Of a stretch of 64,000 bases of DNA, positions 1 to 9,015 are shown one piece after another. Location of the stretch: NCBI RefSeq assembly GCF_900188385.1, contig NZ_FZOI01000003.1, positions 399,406 to 463,405 of the forward strand, written 5' to 3'. The position numbers were made by a program, and so were the translations under genes. The notes beneath the pieces are model-generated. The model saw only the letters and a list, made by a program, of their open reading frames with translations. It searched no databases and was not told the origin of the DNA. The stretch is from Azospirillum sp. RU38E. GTDB lineage: Bacteria; Pseudomonadota; Alphaproteobacteria; Azospirillales; Azospirillaceae. How positions within the stretch are numbered: position 1 is the stretch's first letter; each line of letters opens with the position of its first letter.

Positions 1-1485
1 GATGTCGAACAGGAAGCCGGCCTGGGGCAGGAAATTATCCTCGGCCTTGATGGTGCCGGTCTTCACCGGGCCCGTCAGCGTATTGGCCTTGTTTTCCACA
101 TTGACCGACTTGAAGCCGGCATTGACGGTCAGCTGATCGGTGACCTTCCAGGCATCGGACAGGTGGAACTGCGTGGTCTTGGTGTTGAAGCTATATTCCC
201 ACTGGGTGAAGAACGGCCCGGTCTGGAACTGGGTGGAGGAACGGCCCGGCGAGGTGCGGTTCAGCCCATAGAAACGGCGGGCATGGTTGAAGTCATTATC
301 TTCAAACCAGACGCCGCCATTGATCTTATGGTCGCCCAGCTCCACCGTCAGGCCGCCAATGCCGCCGAACCGCTCAATATCATATTCGGTGGTGCGGATG
401 GAGATCGGGCCGCCGCCCGGCGTCTGGGTATAGGGGGTGAACCAGATGCCCTGGCCTTCATTCTTGTGGCCATAGCCGGTCAGGTCCAGCGTCACCACAT
501 CATTGATCGGGTAATTCAGGGTCAGGCCGCCGACCGTATCCTTGCGCAGACCGGCGGCATCATAATAGGCATCGTCCACCGTCTGCACCGGGGCCGGATA
601 GGCGCCCTTGACATTGCCGTTATAGATATCGGCCACCTGAACGGCCAGACCCCAGTTCTTGGCGAAATTGTCCCAGTCATAGCCCAGGCGGTTGATCATC
701 GACAGGGACAGATCCTGGTAATCATTCTCGCGCCGGTCGGACCAGTTGACCCAGCCCGTCAGCGTGCCTTCGCCAATCGGCTGCACCGCCTTGAAATTCA
801 ACTGGTCCTGGCGCTGGATGCCATCGCCCTTCCACTTTTCCGCATTCTGGCGGGTATAGCTGAGATAGGCGCGGGTGCCGGTGGACAGCTCCCCGGTTTC
901 AAGGCGCACGAAGCCACGGCCGGTATTTTCCGACCCGAACATGCCGGCGACGGTGGCGCCGGCATCCTTGGACGGATCGCGGGAGGTGAACTGCACCGTG
1001 CCGCCCAGATTGCTGGTCGAGGCCGTAGCCAGCGAGCCCGCCCCCTGCGCCACCGTCACCGCCCCGACATTTTCAGAGCTGATGGCGCGGGAGATGTGCA
1101 GGCCGTTATGGTTGCCATAGGACATGTCGCCCAGCGGCACCCCATCCAGCGTGAAGCCCAGCTGGGTCTGGTTGAAGCCACGGATGCTGATGCGGGCCGA
1201 CCATTCATAGGCGCCGAACGGATCGGCGGACTGGAAGCTGACGCCCGGCAGCTTGTCGATCGCCTTCAGCGGGCTGGTGCCCGGCGCTTCCAGCGCGATG
1301 GCGGCGGCGGTCACACCCTGGACCTGCCGGGCCTCACCACGGCCGAAAACGATAATCTCGTCGATCATTTCGGCCGCATCGGCCACCTGGGTCGCATCGG
1401 TAGCCGTGGTGGTCTGGGCCAAAGCCGGCGTGGCGGCGAACAGCAGGGCCAGCGCGGTGCCGGCCAGAAGGCGCTTGTCAGTCAT
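1..1485 (-). CDS. TonB-dependent receptor, 3' part cut off by window edge
   Basis: Outer-membrane, TonB-energised uptake receptor; substrate not recognisable. The visible 495 codons start at an ATG at 1485 with a signal peptide (MTDKRLLAGTALALLF...ALAQ). A TonB-box-like segment (EMIDEIIVFGRG, about residues 43-54) follows, then a plug domain with the conserved arrangement LPGVSF, ISIRGF, FTLDGVPLGD and NLGGTVQF. Aromatic-rich beta-barrel strands follow. The barrel end lies beyond base 1. It is divergent from prmA across about 250 bp. The long open frame on the opposite strand is a codon-bias shadow. Family is certain; iron-siderophore or another ligand cannot be told. Confidence 0.93.
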   Translation of the reverse strand, partial: MTDKRLLAGTALALLFAATPALAQTTTATDATQVADAAEMIDEIIVFGRGEARQVQGVTAAAIALEAPGTSPLKAIDKLPGVSFQSADPFGAYEWSARISIRGFNQTQLGFTLDGVPLGDMSYGNHNGLHISRAISSENVGAVTVAQGAGSLATASTSNLGGTVQFTSRDPSKDAGATVAGMFGSENTGRGFVRLETGELSTGTRAYLSYTRQNAEKWKGDGIQRQDQLNFKAVQPIGEGTLTGWVNWSDRRENDYQDLSLSMINRLGYDWDNFAKNWGLAVQVADIYNGNVKGAYPAPVQTVDDAYYDAAGLRKDTVGGLTLNYPINDVVTLDLTGYGHKNEGQGIWFTPYTQTPGGGPISIRTTEYDIERFGGIGGLTVELGDHKINGGVWFEDNDFNHARRFYGLNRTSPGRSSTQFQTGPFFTQWEYSFNTKTTQFHLSDAWKVTDQLTVNAGFKSVNVENKANTLTGPVKTGTIKAEDNFLPQAGFLFDI

Positions 1486-1739
1486 GATGAGGCTTCCCTT
1501 ACAACACCGCTGTTTGGCTTATATTGCGGCGCAGCATGGCGATAGCAGGGGAGCGTTTCAGGATTTTGACAGTCAAGTTCCTGAATTATTAACCTTATTC
1601 TCTCAACCCATGACCTGATCCGCCACCAAGGCGCGGCACGCCTGCGGCAAAGCTGCATTGAAGGCACCGCCCGCCCAAGCTAGAACAGGCATCTCGCAAC
1701 CATTCACCAGACAATCCCGGACCAGGGGCGGAGAGTTTC

Positions 1740-2609
1740 ATGCAGCCGATGTGGCGTGTCGCGTTCGAAGTGCCGGAGGCGCTGGTCCCCGTTTTCGCCG
1801 ATATGGTGGAACCGCATGTTGATGCCGTTTCCACCTTCGAGCTGCAGGAAGGCGGCCAGTGGCTGATCGAATGCACCTCCTATAACGAGCCCGACACCAG
1901 CCGCATCGGCATGAAGCTGGCCGTGCTGGCCGCCGCCCATGGCATCGCCGAGCCGGAACTGACCAAGGAGCCGCTGGCCCCCATCGACTGGGTGACCCAG
2001 ACCTATCTCAGCTTCCCGCCGATTACGGCCGGCCGCTTCTTCATCCATGGCAGCCACCATAAGAAGCCCGTACCCAAGGGCAAGATGGGGCTGCAGATCG
2101 AAGCCGCCATGGCGTTCGGCTCGGGCGAGCACGCCACCACCCAGGGCTGCCTGCGCGCCATTTCCGAACTGGCCGCCAAGGGGCGCATCAAGGATGCGCT
2201 GGATATGGGCTGTGGTTCCGGGATTCTGGCCTTTGCGCTGGCCAAGCTGGCCCATGTGCCGGTGATCGGCGTGGATATTGACGAACTGTCGATTGAGATC
2301 GCGCAGGAAAATGCCAAGCTGAACCGGGTGCATAAGCTGGTGAAGCTTTATGCCGCCAATGGCTATGCGGCGGAAGCCGTGCGCCGGCATGGCAAGTTCG
2401 ACCTGATCGTCGCCAACATCCTGGCCCGCCCGCTGGCCAAAATGTCGCCCAGCCTGCGCCGCCACCTGCAACCGGGTGGTACGGTCATCCTGTCCGGTCT
2501 GCTGCACCGGCAGGAACCGCTGGTGATCAACGCCCACCGCGCCCAGGGCCTGCGGCTGGTCAAGCGCTTCCGCCTGGGTGACTGGTCCACCCTGGTGCTG
2601 AAGGGCTGA
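1740..2609 (+). CDS. prmA: Ribosomal protein L11 methyltransferase PrmA
   Basis: 289-aa SAM-dependent methyltransferase expected to trimethylate ribosomal protein L11. The C-terminal half has SAM motif I (DMGCGSGILAFALAKL), an acidic motif II (VIGVDID) and the active-site segment VANILARPL, the PrmA form of the NxxxxPL signature. The length fits the family (about 290 aa). The ATG start gives the typical N-terminal substrate-recognition domain (MQPMWRVAFEV). It stands alone: the receptor upstream is divergent and the LysE-type gene downstream is convergent. Confidence 0.95.
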   Translation: MQPMWRVAFEVPEALVPVFADMVEPHVDAVSTFELQEGGQWLIECTSYNEPDTSRIGMKLAVLAAAHGIAEPELTKEPLAPIDWVTQTYLSFPPITAGRFFIHGSHHKKPVPKGKMGLQIEAAMAFGSGEHATTQGCLRAISELAAKGRIKDALDMGCGSGILAFALAKLAHVPVIGVDIDELSIEIAQENAKLNRVHKLVKLYAANGYAAEAVRRHGKFDLIVANILARPLAKMSPSLRRHLQPGGTVILSGLLHRQEPLVINAHRAQGLRLVKRFRLGDWSTLVLKG

Positions 2610-2771
2610 TGCCCGGATGACCGCACCAGGGACAGGCGGTGACGTCGTCTCTTGCTCCCTCCCTGCCTCCCCCGCGAAAGCGGGGAAGGCACCTTGTTCC
2701 AGGGGACTATGTTGGCGCCTATGAGCGCCGACCGGGGCGCCCCGTGGAAGGGCGCTCCCTCCGCCTGCCCC

Positions 2772-3383
2772 TCAAATCAACGTCCGCACCGCACCCGCCA
2801 GCGCATAGAGCCCCAGGGCGGCCAGCAGGATGCCGGTGCCGATATTGATCCAATGCACACTGTTGCCCGTCACCCGGCGGCGCAGCAGGGTGACGCCGCC
2901 GCACAGGATGGCCCACCAGAGCAGCGATCCCAGAAAAATGCCCGCTACCAACGTGGCATCCTGTGCCGGCCCCTTGGTATGGCCGAAACTGACCACGATG
3001 GTGCCGATGCCCAGGATGGTCACCGGGTTGGTGATGGTGAACAACAGGCCCGTCGCCACCGACGCCGGCAGGTTGCCCGCCACCGGCACCGCCGTCAGCG
3101 GTTTGGGATCGCGCAGGAAACTATGGACAGCCACACCCAGCAGGAACAGGCCGCCCACGATCTGCAACACCAATATATTGCCGGTGATGATATCCAGCAC
3201 GGCGGTGATGCCAAAGGCGGCAATGGCGCTGAAGCCGGCATCGGCGATGGCGGCCCCGATGCCGGTGGCGAATCCAGTCGCCAACCCGCGTTCCAGGCTG
3301 CGACGGATGCATAACAGGCCGGTGGGGCCAACCGGGGCGGCAATGATCAGGCCCAGCACCATTCCCCGCCACAGGATGCCCAT
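2772..3383 (-). CDS. LysE/RhtB-family amino-acid exporter
   Basis: About 203-aa hydrophobic protein with the LysE-family N-terminus (RGMVLGLIIAAPVGPTGLLCIRRSLERG) and about six membrane segments. Members export amino acids or related small molecules; the substrate is not known here. The ATG at 3383 gives the usual family start, but TTG at 3395 (with AGGAG about 8 nt upstream) or GTG at 3404 are possible. It is divergent from an Lrp/AsnC regulator 100 bp away, the common arrangement for regulator-controlled amino-acid exporters. Confidence 0.87.
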   Translation of the reverse strand: MGILWRGMVLGLIIAAPVGPTGLLCIRRSLERGLATGFATGIGAAIADAGFSAIAAFGITAVLDIITGNILVLQIVGGLFLLGVAVHSFLRDPKPLTAVPVAGNLPASVATGLLFTITNPVTILGIGTIVVSFGHTKGPAQDATLVAGIFLGSLLWWAILCGGVTLLRRRVTGNSVHWINIGTGILLAALGLYALAGAVRTLI

Positions 3384-3487
3384 TTCTTCCAGCAATCGAC
3401 GCACTCCTGCAACAGGGTCAAGGCACTGTCACATCACCTTCACGCTGACGCATGACAGGCGGTTTTGGTTAAGGCAGGATAACGATC

Positions 3488-3961
3488 ATGTCTGACCGTC
3501 ATCCCCCCGCACACGACCCGCTGGACGAGATCAACCTGCACCTGCTGCGGGAGCTGCAGCGCGATGCAAGGCAATCTTTCGCCGATCTGGCCCGCCAGGT
3601 GGGGCTGACCGCCCCGGCCGTGGCGGAGCGGGTGCGCCGGATGGAAGCCTCGGGCCTGATACAGGGCTACCGGGCAGAGGTCAACCATGCCGCCCTGGGG
3701 CTGCGGCTGAACGGCTTTGTGCGCCTGCGCATCCTGCCCGGCCGGGATCAGGCGCTGGTGCGATTCGCCGCCAACCGGCCAGAAGTGCTGGAATGCCATC
3801 AGGTGACGGGGGATGAAAGCTATCTGCTGCGCATCGGTGCGCGCGATGTGCATCATCTGGACAGGTTGCTGACCCAATTGGCCGATTATGGTGCCACCCA
3901 CTGTGTGATGCTGCTGTCCACCCAGGTGGAACACCGGGTACTGGAACCCTTGCCGGCATGA
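3488..3961 (+). CDS. Lrp/AsnC-family transcriptional regulator
   Basis: 157-aa regulator. An N-terminal AsnC-type winged helix-turn-helix (LDEINLHLLRELQRDARQSF, then VGLTAPAVAERVRRMEASGLI) is followed by a ligand-binding alpha/beta domain (ECHQVTGDESYLLRI), the classic Lrp core. Its stop overlaps the start of the DMT exporter by 4 nt (ATGA), so the two are translationally coupled. With the divergent LysE-type gene it forms a small cassette, probably sensing an amino acid and driving its export. The effector is not predictable from sequence. Confidence 0.93.
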   Translation: MSDRHPPAHDPLDEINLHLLRELQRDARQSFADLARQVGLTAPAVAERVRRMEASGLIQGYRAEVNHAALGLRLNGFVRLRILPGRDQALVRFAANRPEVLECHQVTGDESYLLRIGARDVHHLDRLLTQLADYGATHCVMLLSTQVEHRVLEPLPA

Positions 3962-4851
3962 GCACGATCACCGCCGGGGCCAAGGGCCCCACCCTGCGCC
4001 GCGCCACCCTGGTGGGGGCCAGCGCCATCCTGATCTGGTCCACCCTGGCGCTGTTGACAGCACTGGCCGGGCCGGTGCCGCCCTTTCTGCTGGTGTCGCT
4101 GTCCTTCGGCGTCGGCGGGCTGGTCAGCCTCTGCCTGCTGCTGGTGCTGGGACGGCCGCTGACGCCGCTGCTGCGCCAGCCCTGGCCGGTCTGGGCGCTG
4201 GGGATCGGCGGGCTGTTCGGCTATCATTTCCTCTATTTCCTGGCCCTGCAATCCGCACCGGCGGCAGAGGCCAACCTGATCAATTATCTCTGGCCGCTGC
4301 TGATCGTCGTCTTCGCCGGGCTGCTGCCCGGTGAAAGGCTGGGCCGGGCGCAGGTGCTGGGGGCCTGCTGCGGGTTGGCCGGCACCTTGCTGCTGGTCAC
4401 CGGCGGCGCGGGGCTGGCGGTGAAGGCAGAATATCTGCCCGGATATCTCTCCGCCGTTGCCTGTGCGGTCACCTGGGCAGGCTATTCGGTGCTGTCACGC
4501 CGGTTTGGCGCGGTGCCGACGGAGATCGTCAGCTTCTTCTGTCTGGCCACGGCCGCCCTTTCCGGCCTCTGCCACCTGCTGTTTGAAGTGACGGTCTGGC
4601 CGCAGGGCTGGGGCTGGGCCGTGGTGGCGGCCATGGGCATCGGGCCGGTGGGGCTGGCCTTTTTCGTCTGGGACCATGGGGTGAAGCGCGGCGATATCCA
4701 GACGCTGGGGGCACTTTCCTATGCCACGCCGCTGCTTTCCACCGCCCTGCTGATCCTGGCCGGCCGCGCAGCACCCAGCTGGGTGGTGGGTGCCGCCTGC
4801 CTGCTGATCGTCGGCGGCGCCGTGGTGGCGGGCCGGCGGCTGAGGGGCTGA
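3958..4851 (+). CDS. DMT-superfamily (EamA) transporter
   Basis: 297-aa integral membrane protein with about ten membrane segments arranged as two EamA repeats (first ATLVGASAILIWSTLALLTAL..., second YLPGYLSAVACAVTWAGYSVLSRR...). Drug/metabolite transporters of this type often export amino acids or metabolites. It overlaps the Lrp/AsnC gene by 4 nt, so it is likely in the same transcript and possibly its target. Its 3' end is followed within 10 nt by the structured repeat at 4861. Convergent with xerC. Confidence 0.9.
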   Translation: MSTITAGAKGPTLRRATLVGASAILIWSTLALLTALAGPVPPFLLVSLSFGVGGLVSLCLLLVLGRPLTPLLRQPWPVWALGIGGLFGYHFLYFLALQSAPAAEANLINYLWPLLIVVFAGLLPGERLGRAQVLGACCGLAGTLLLVTGGAGLAVKAEYLPGYLSAVACAVTWAGYSVLSRRFGAVPTEIVSFFCLATAALSGLCHLLFEVTVWPQGWGWAVVAAMGIGPVGLAFFVWDHGVKRGDIQTLGALSYATPLLSTALLILAGRAAPSWVVGAACLLIVGGAVVAGRRLRG

Positions 4852-4860
4852 GGCCACTTA

Positions 4861-5008
4861 TACCAATCTCCCTTGATCGTGACCGATCCAGGGAGATTTC
4901 GTCTTCCCTCATGCGCCGGGCGCTGCCTCCGGCAGCTTGGCTTACGGCACCACGTGGTGCCGGGCCGGCGGTCGCCGGCCTCCAACCCGCCTAAAGGCGG
5001 GTTGGTAT
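4861..5008 (+). repeat. Multi-hairpin repeat, copy A
   Basis: About 148-nt element starting TACCAATC and ending GGTTGGTAT. Successive inverted repeats are visible: head stem AATCTCCC...GGGAGATT (4864-4898), GCTGCC/GGCAGC (about 4921-4936), GGCACC/GGTGCC (about 4946-4961), GGCCGGCG/CGCCGGCC (about 4963-4980) and tail AACCCGCC/GGCGGGTT. Homologous copies lie at 38192 and 49850 (same strand), 63659 (minus) and, 5'-truncated, at 21036 (minus). The last T coincides with the final base of the xerC stop codon. It sits between convergent genes. Confidence 0.85.
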
Positions 5009-5970
5009 TACCCGTCCTTCCACACGGCCCTGGGATGGGCATTTTCATAGACGGACAGCAGCGTTTCCGCATCCACATCGGTATAGCGCTGGGTGGTGGA
5101 CAGGCTGGTATGGCCCAGCAAATCCTGAATGGCGCGCAGATCGGCCCCGCTGCTCAGCAGATGGGTGGCAAAGCTGTGGCGCAGCGCATGGGGGGTGGCG
5201 CTGTCCGGCAGGCCCAGCAACCCACGCAGCGCCTGCATCGCCTTGCGCGCCACCGACGCATTCAGGCGGTCGCCCCGCGCCCCCAAAAACAGGGGCGCAC
5301 TGCCCGGCAAGCGGAAGGGGCAGGCCTCCAGATAAGCCGCCACGGCCTGATGCACGGCCGGCAGCAGCGGCACCTGCCGTTCCTTGGCCCCCTTGCCCAG
5401 TACCCGCACCGTCTCCGCCCCCGGCGGCAGATCATGGCGGTTCAGGGCCAGCCCTTCGGAAATGCGCAGGCCGCAGCCATAGAGCAGGGTGAGCAAGGCC
5501 CGGTCGCGCAGCCCGATCCAGGGCGCTTCCGGCAACTCTGCCGCCGCATCCAGCAATTGCGCCGCATCAGGGGCGGTCAGCGGCCGGGGCGCTGGACGCT
5601 TGACCTTCGGGCTGGTCAGAATCTGGATGGCGGGATTATGCATGATCCCCTGCCGATCCAACCAGCGGAACAGGTTACGCACGCCGGCCAAACCACGGGC
5701 ACGCGTCCCCGTCCCAGCCCCCTGCATGGCACGATCAGACAGCCAGGCGCGGAAATCCATCAGATCAAGCGCCGCCAGATCATTCAGCCCCGGTGCCCGC
5801 TCTCGGTAATGCGCGATGAAGGCCAGGAAACCCGCCAGATCGGTGCTGTAGGATTTCAGCGTTGCCGGGGCACAGCCCTTTTCATTGACCAGCCAGCGCT
5901 GCCAGCGGTCAATGGCGTCTGCCAGATCGGCCTGCGCGGCGAAACCCAGAAAGGGGGCCGGGCCCGCCAT
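5008..5970 (-). CDS. xerC: Tyrosine recombinase XerC
   Basis: 320-aa site-specific recombinase that with XerD resolves chromosome dimers at dif. The N-terminal SAM-like core-binding domain is residues 14-105. The C-terminal catalytic domain carries the complete set R169 (GCGLRISE), K194 (GKGAKERQ), H261-R264 (HALRHSFATHLLSSGADL), H287 (LLGHTSLSTTQ) and Y296. The start ATG at 5970 lies 4 nt after the DUF484 stop, giving a tight operon. The frame is open further upstream, but that part lies inside DUF484. The stop codon abuts repeat copy A. Housekeeping rather than a phage integrase. Confidence 0.94.
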   Translation of the reverse strand: MAGPAPFLGFAAQADLADAIDRWQRWLVNEKGCAPATLKSYSTDLAGFLAFIAHYRERAPGLNDLAALDLMDFRAWLSDRAMQGAGTGTRARGLAGVRNLFRWLDRQGIMHNPAIQILTSPKVKRPAPRPLTAPDAAQLLDAAAELPEAPWIGLRDRALLTLLYGCGLRISEGLALNRHDLPPGAETVRVLGKGAKERQVPLLPAVHQAVAAYLEACPFRLPGSAPLFLGARGDRLNASVARKAMQALRGLLGLPDSATPHALRHSFATHLLSSGADLRAIQDLLGHTSLSTTQRYTDVDAETLLSVYENAHPRAVWKDG

Positions 5971-5974
5971 GCGC

Positions 5975-6706
5975 TCAATCCAGCCGCAGGGTAATGGCGC
6001 GTTCCACCACGCCGGCCAGGAAGACCAGCAGGTCGGTGGCCTGACCGGGATGGAACATGTCCGGTTCCATGGAACCGAAGGCCAGCAACCCCTCCGTGCC
6101 CTCGCCCATCTCCGTCGCGCCAAAGCGCAGGCGGACCAAAGCTTCCGACCGCACGGGGAATTCGCAATGGCCCCACAGGTCGGCCGCCCCAAAAATATCC
6201 CCGCGCAGCGCCACATCGGCCCGGCCCATCAGGCGGTTCACCGCCCCTGGCGGGGTCATTACCAGCCCGGCCGGGCCGGTCAGCGGGGCCAGCATGGCAA
6301 TCTTGTCATCGGGATTTTCCATCACCAGCACGGCGGCATCCAGGTCCAGCAGCACCGCCAGATCGCCGGTCACGGCGCGCACCAGATCTTCCAGCCCTTG
6401 CGCCGCCAGCAGGTGCAGCACGGCGGCATGGACCCGTTGCTGGTTCAGGAAATTGGCACGGGTGGTCTCCAGCAATTCCCGTCGCTGGTCGGACAGGCGA
6501 CCCAGCTCACCGCGCAGCTTTTCCAGCAGATAGTGCCGCATATCCACTACACCATCGCCATGCGAACCGGCGGGGGGGATCAGGTGCGGGATGACATCCG
6601 GCCGGCGGGCCAGGAAGTCCGGATGTTCTTTCAGGAATTCCGCCACATCATCGGCCGTCAACTCATCCATCGCGGCATTGGCGCTTGGATCGGGGCCGAT
6701 GGTCAT
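5975..6706 (-). CDS. DUF484 family protein
   Basis: 243-aa protein with the DUF484 signature: N-terminal ADDVAEFLKEHPDFLARRPDVI, a short coiled-coil (LEKLRGELGRLSDQRRELLETTRAN), then a GAF-like alpha/beta domain. The function is unknown in most bacteria. The gene lies directly upstream of xerC with a 4-nt gap, a widely conserved pairing, so a role around recombination or cell division is possible but unproven. Only the family assignment is firm. Confidence 0.88.
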   Translation of the reverse strand: MTIGPDPSANAAMDELTADDVAEFLKEHPDFLARRPDVIPHLIPPAGSHGDGVVDMRHYLLEKLRGELGRLSDQRRELLETTRANFLNQQRVHAAVLHLLAAQGLEDLVRAVTGDLAVLLDLDAAVLVMENPDDKIAMLAPLTGPAGLVMTPPGAVNRLMGRADVALRGDIFGAADLWGHCEFPVRSEALVRLRFGATEMGEGTEGLLAFGSMEPDMFHPGQATDLLVFLAGVVERAITLRLD

Positions 6707-6776
6707 GAGCGCGAACCTTCCATGGCAGCAGAAAACAGGCCCCCTCCCCCGATTCCGGCGGAGGGGGCTGTATCAC

Positions 6777-7457
6777 TTACTTACGAACCGGGATTTCCTG
6801 ATCCAGGATCGACTGACCGGTCTTGGCCCAGTCGGAGACGAACTGAGCCAGACCCTTGTCGGTCAGCACATGGCCGGCCAGCTGGCGGATCACGTTCGGC
6901 GGCATGGTGGCAACATGCGCACCCATGCGGGCCGATTCCACCACATGGATCGGGTTGCGCACCGACGCCACCAGCACCTCGGTCGTGAAGGCCGGGTAGT
7001 TGGAGTAAATCTCGACGATTTCCTGGATCAGGGTCAGGCCGTTCTGGCCGATATCATCCAGGCGGCCGACGAAGGGGGAGATGAAGGCGGCACCGGCCTT
7101 GGCGGCCAGGATGGCCTGGGCGGCGGAGAAGCACAGGGTCACATTGACCATGGTGCCTTCATTGGCCAGCGTGCGGCAGACCTTCAGGCCGGCCGGCGTC
7201 AGCGGCACCTTGACCGCCACGTTCGGGGCGATCTTGGCCAGATGGCGGCCTTCCTTCAGCATGGTGTCGAAATCGGTGGCCGCCACCTCGGCAGAGACCG
7301 GGCCGCTGACCACGTCGCAGATTTCCGCAACCAGTTCGATGAAGTTGCGGCCGGCCTTGGCCACCAGCGACGGGTTGGTGGTCACGCCATCCAGCAGGCC
7401 GGTGGCGGCCAGATCGCGGATTTCGGCCAGATCGGCGGTATCGACAAAGAACTTCAT
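6777..7457 (-). CDS. Transaldolase / fructose-6-phosphate aldolase-like
   Basis: 226-aa small transaldolase (TalC/FSA type) acting in the non-oxidative pentose phosphate pathway or on fructose-6-phosphate. It starts [10 protein letters not shown], has [12 protein letters not shown] (residues 23-34) and the Schiff-base lysine K83 in [20 protein letters not shown] and [16 protein letters not shown] follow, all typical of this short family. The frame is open to 7565, but the conserved start is at 7457. Transaldolase versus F6P aldolase activity cannot be told from these motifs alone. Confidence 0.92.
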   Translation of the reverse strand: MKFFVDTADLAEIRDLAATGLLDGVTTNPSLVAKAGRNFIELVAEICDVVSGPVSAEVAATDFDTMLKEGRHLAKIAPNVAVKVPLTPAGLKVCRTLANEGTMVNVTLCFSAAQAILAAKAGAAFISPFVGRLDDIGQNGLTLIQEIVEIYSNYPAFTTEVLVASVRNPIHVVESARMGAHVATMPPNVIRQLAGHVLTDKGLAQFVSDWAKTGQSILDQEIPVRK

Positions 7458-7721
7458 GGCAAGGGCGTCCTGCACGAAAATGGGTGGGCACGCCCCAACC
7501 AGGGCCGCCACGATGGCGCGGACAATACCCAAAGCAGCATCCGCCCGCCAGCACTGCCCGCGCATGGCCCGGCGGCACCCGGTTCATGTTGCTATGCAGC
7601 ATAAGGGCGGCTGCCATGGGGCCAGGGGGCATTCAAGCGACCGTGCCGGAATGTTATCTTTAATAATGGCCGATGCGCTTTCCGGCCTGCTATTCTCTCG
7701 TCGATATATGGGTTTTCAACG

Positions 7722-8966
7722 ATGCGCGGCCGCGAACAAGTGGATGCGATTAGCCTTGCCGGTGCCGGCGGACAGATGGAACAGGATGGATCGCCGGGCC
7801 TGCCGCCCGGCACCAGCTTCCGGCTGTTCGTGATGATTCTGGGCCTGCTCTGCATGTTCGGCCCGCTGTCGATTGATATGTATCTGCCGGGCCTGCCGCA
7901 GATCGCCCGTGATCTGGGCACGGACCCGGCCCTGGTTCAGCTGACCCTGTCCGCCTTTCTGGGCAGCTTGGGCATCAGCCAGCTGATCTGGGGTCCGCTG
8001 GGGGACCGCTATGGCCGGCGGCTGCCAGCGGCGGCCGGCATCATCATGTTCGTCATCGCCTCTATCGGCTGTGCGCTTTCCACCAATATCTGGTCGCTGA
8101 TGGCCTGGCGCGTAGTGCAGGGGGCCGGCGCCTGTGCGCCGCCCGTGCTGGCCCGCGCCATGATCCGCGACCTGTTCGAACGCAACCGTGCGGCCTCGGT
8201 AATGTCGCTGATGATGCTGGTGACGGCGGCAGCCCCCATGGTGGCCCCGATTCTGGGCGGGCAGGTGCTGGTCTATCTGGGCTGGCGCGGCGTGTTTTGG
8301 ATTCTCTGTGGCTTCGGCGTGCTGTCGCTGCTGGGCCTGCTGTACCTGCCGGAAACAAGATCGCCCGGACAGCACCAGAATGCCGGCATGTTGCGCAATT
8401 ATCTGACGCTGCTGAGCAACCGCCGCTACCTGGGCTATTCCCTGTCCGGTGGCTTCGTGTTTGCCGGCATGTTCGCCTATATCTCCGGCACGCCCTTTGT
8501 TTATATTGAGTATTTCAAGGTCTCGCCGGAGCATTTCGGTTTCTATTTCGGGGCCAATGTCATCGCCATGATGGCGATGAGCGCGGTTAACAGCCGGCTG
8601 GTCATGCGTCATGGCCTGGATCGGCTGATGAAGCTGGGGCTTTATGTGACGGCTGCCATCGGGCTGGTGCTGCCGCTGATCGCACTCACCGGCTTTGGTG
8701 GGCTGTTCGGGCTGATGGTGCCGCTGTTCTTCTATCTGGGCTGCATGGGGCTGGTGGGGGCCAATGGCATGGCCGGCTCGCTCTCTGTCTTCCCGCATCT
8801 GGCCGGGTCGGCCTCGGCCCTGTCCGGGGCCTTGCAGCTTTGCACCGGGGCGGCGGCCGGTGCGCTGGTCGGGCTGTTGTCCGACGGCACGCCGCTGCCC
8901 ATGTGCCTGGTGCTGGGCGGCTGCGCCATCACCGGGGTGATCCTGCACCGGGTGCTGGTGAAGTAA
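7722..8966 (+). CDS. MFS drug exporter, Bcr/CflA family
   Basis: 414-aa major facilitator with about 12 membrane segments. The family hallmarks are seen: FGPLSIDMYLPGLPQIARDLG in helix 1, GPLGDRYGRRLP (the loop 2-3 motif A) and RVVQGAGACAPPVLARAMIRDLF in helix 4-5. Members are proton-driven exporters of antibiotics such as bicyclomycin or of small metabolites. The ATG at 7722 leaves about 35 hydrophilic residues before helix 1, so a later start is possible. It is followed by priA on the same strand. Confidence 0.9.
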   Translation: MRGREQVDAISLAGAGGQMEQDGSPGLPPGTSFRLFVMILGLLCMFGPLSIDMYLPGLPQIARDLGTDPALVQLTLSAFLGSLGISQLIWGPLGDRYGRRLPAAAGIIMFVIASIGCALSTNIWSLMAWRVVQGAGACAPPVLARAMIRDLFERNRAASVMSLMMLVTAAAPMVAPILGGQVLVYLGWRGVFWILCGFGVLSLLGLLYLPETRSPGQHQNAGMLRNYLTLLSNRRYLGYSLSGGFVFAGMFAYISGTPFVYIEYFKVSPEHFGFYFGANVIAMMAMSAVNSRLVMRHGLDRLMKLGLYVTAAIGLVLPLIALTGFGGLFGLMVPLFFYLGCMGLVGANGMAGSLSVFPHLAGSASALSGALQLCTGAAAGALVGLLSDGTPLPMCLVLGGCAITGVILHRVLVK

Positions 8967-9015
8967 GCCGGTTCAGTGTTAACACCCGGTGATCGATAGC
9001 GGGAACCGGCGGGTT

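Noticed and set aside
163..1545. Long plus-strand open frame opposite the TonB receptor
   Set aside because: The minus strand encodes a clear receptor with signal peptide and plug domain; the plus frame gives a His/Gly/Arg/Ile-rich chain with no motif, typical of GC-rich antisense frames.
5008..5970. Reading the tyrosine recombinase as a phage or island integrase
   Set aside because: It is tightly linked to DUF484 and has XerC length and motifs; no attachment repeat or phage gene is nearby.
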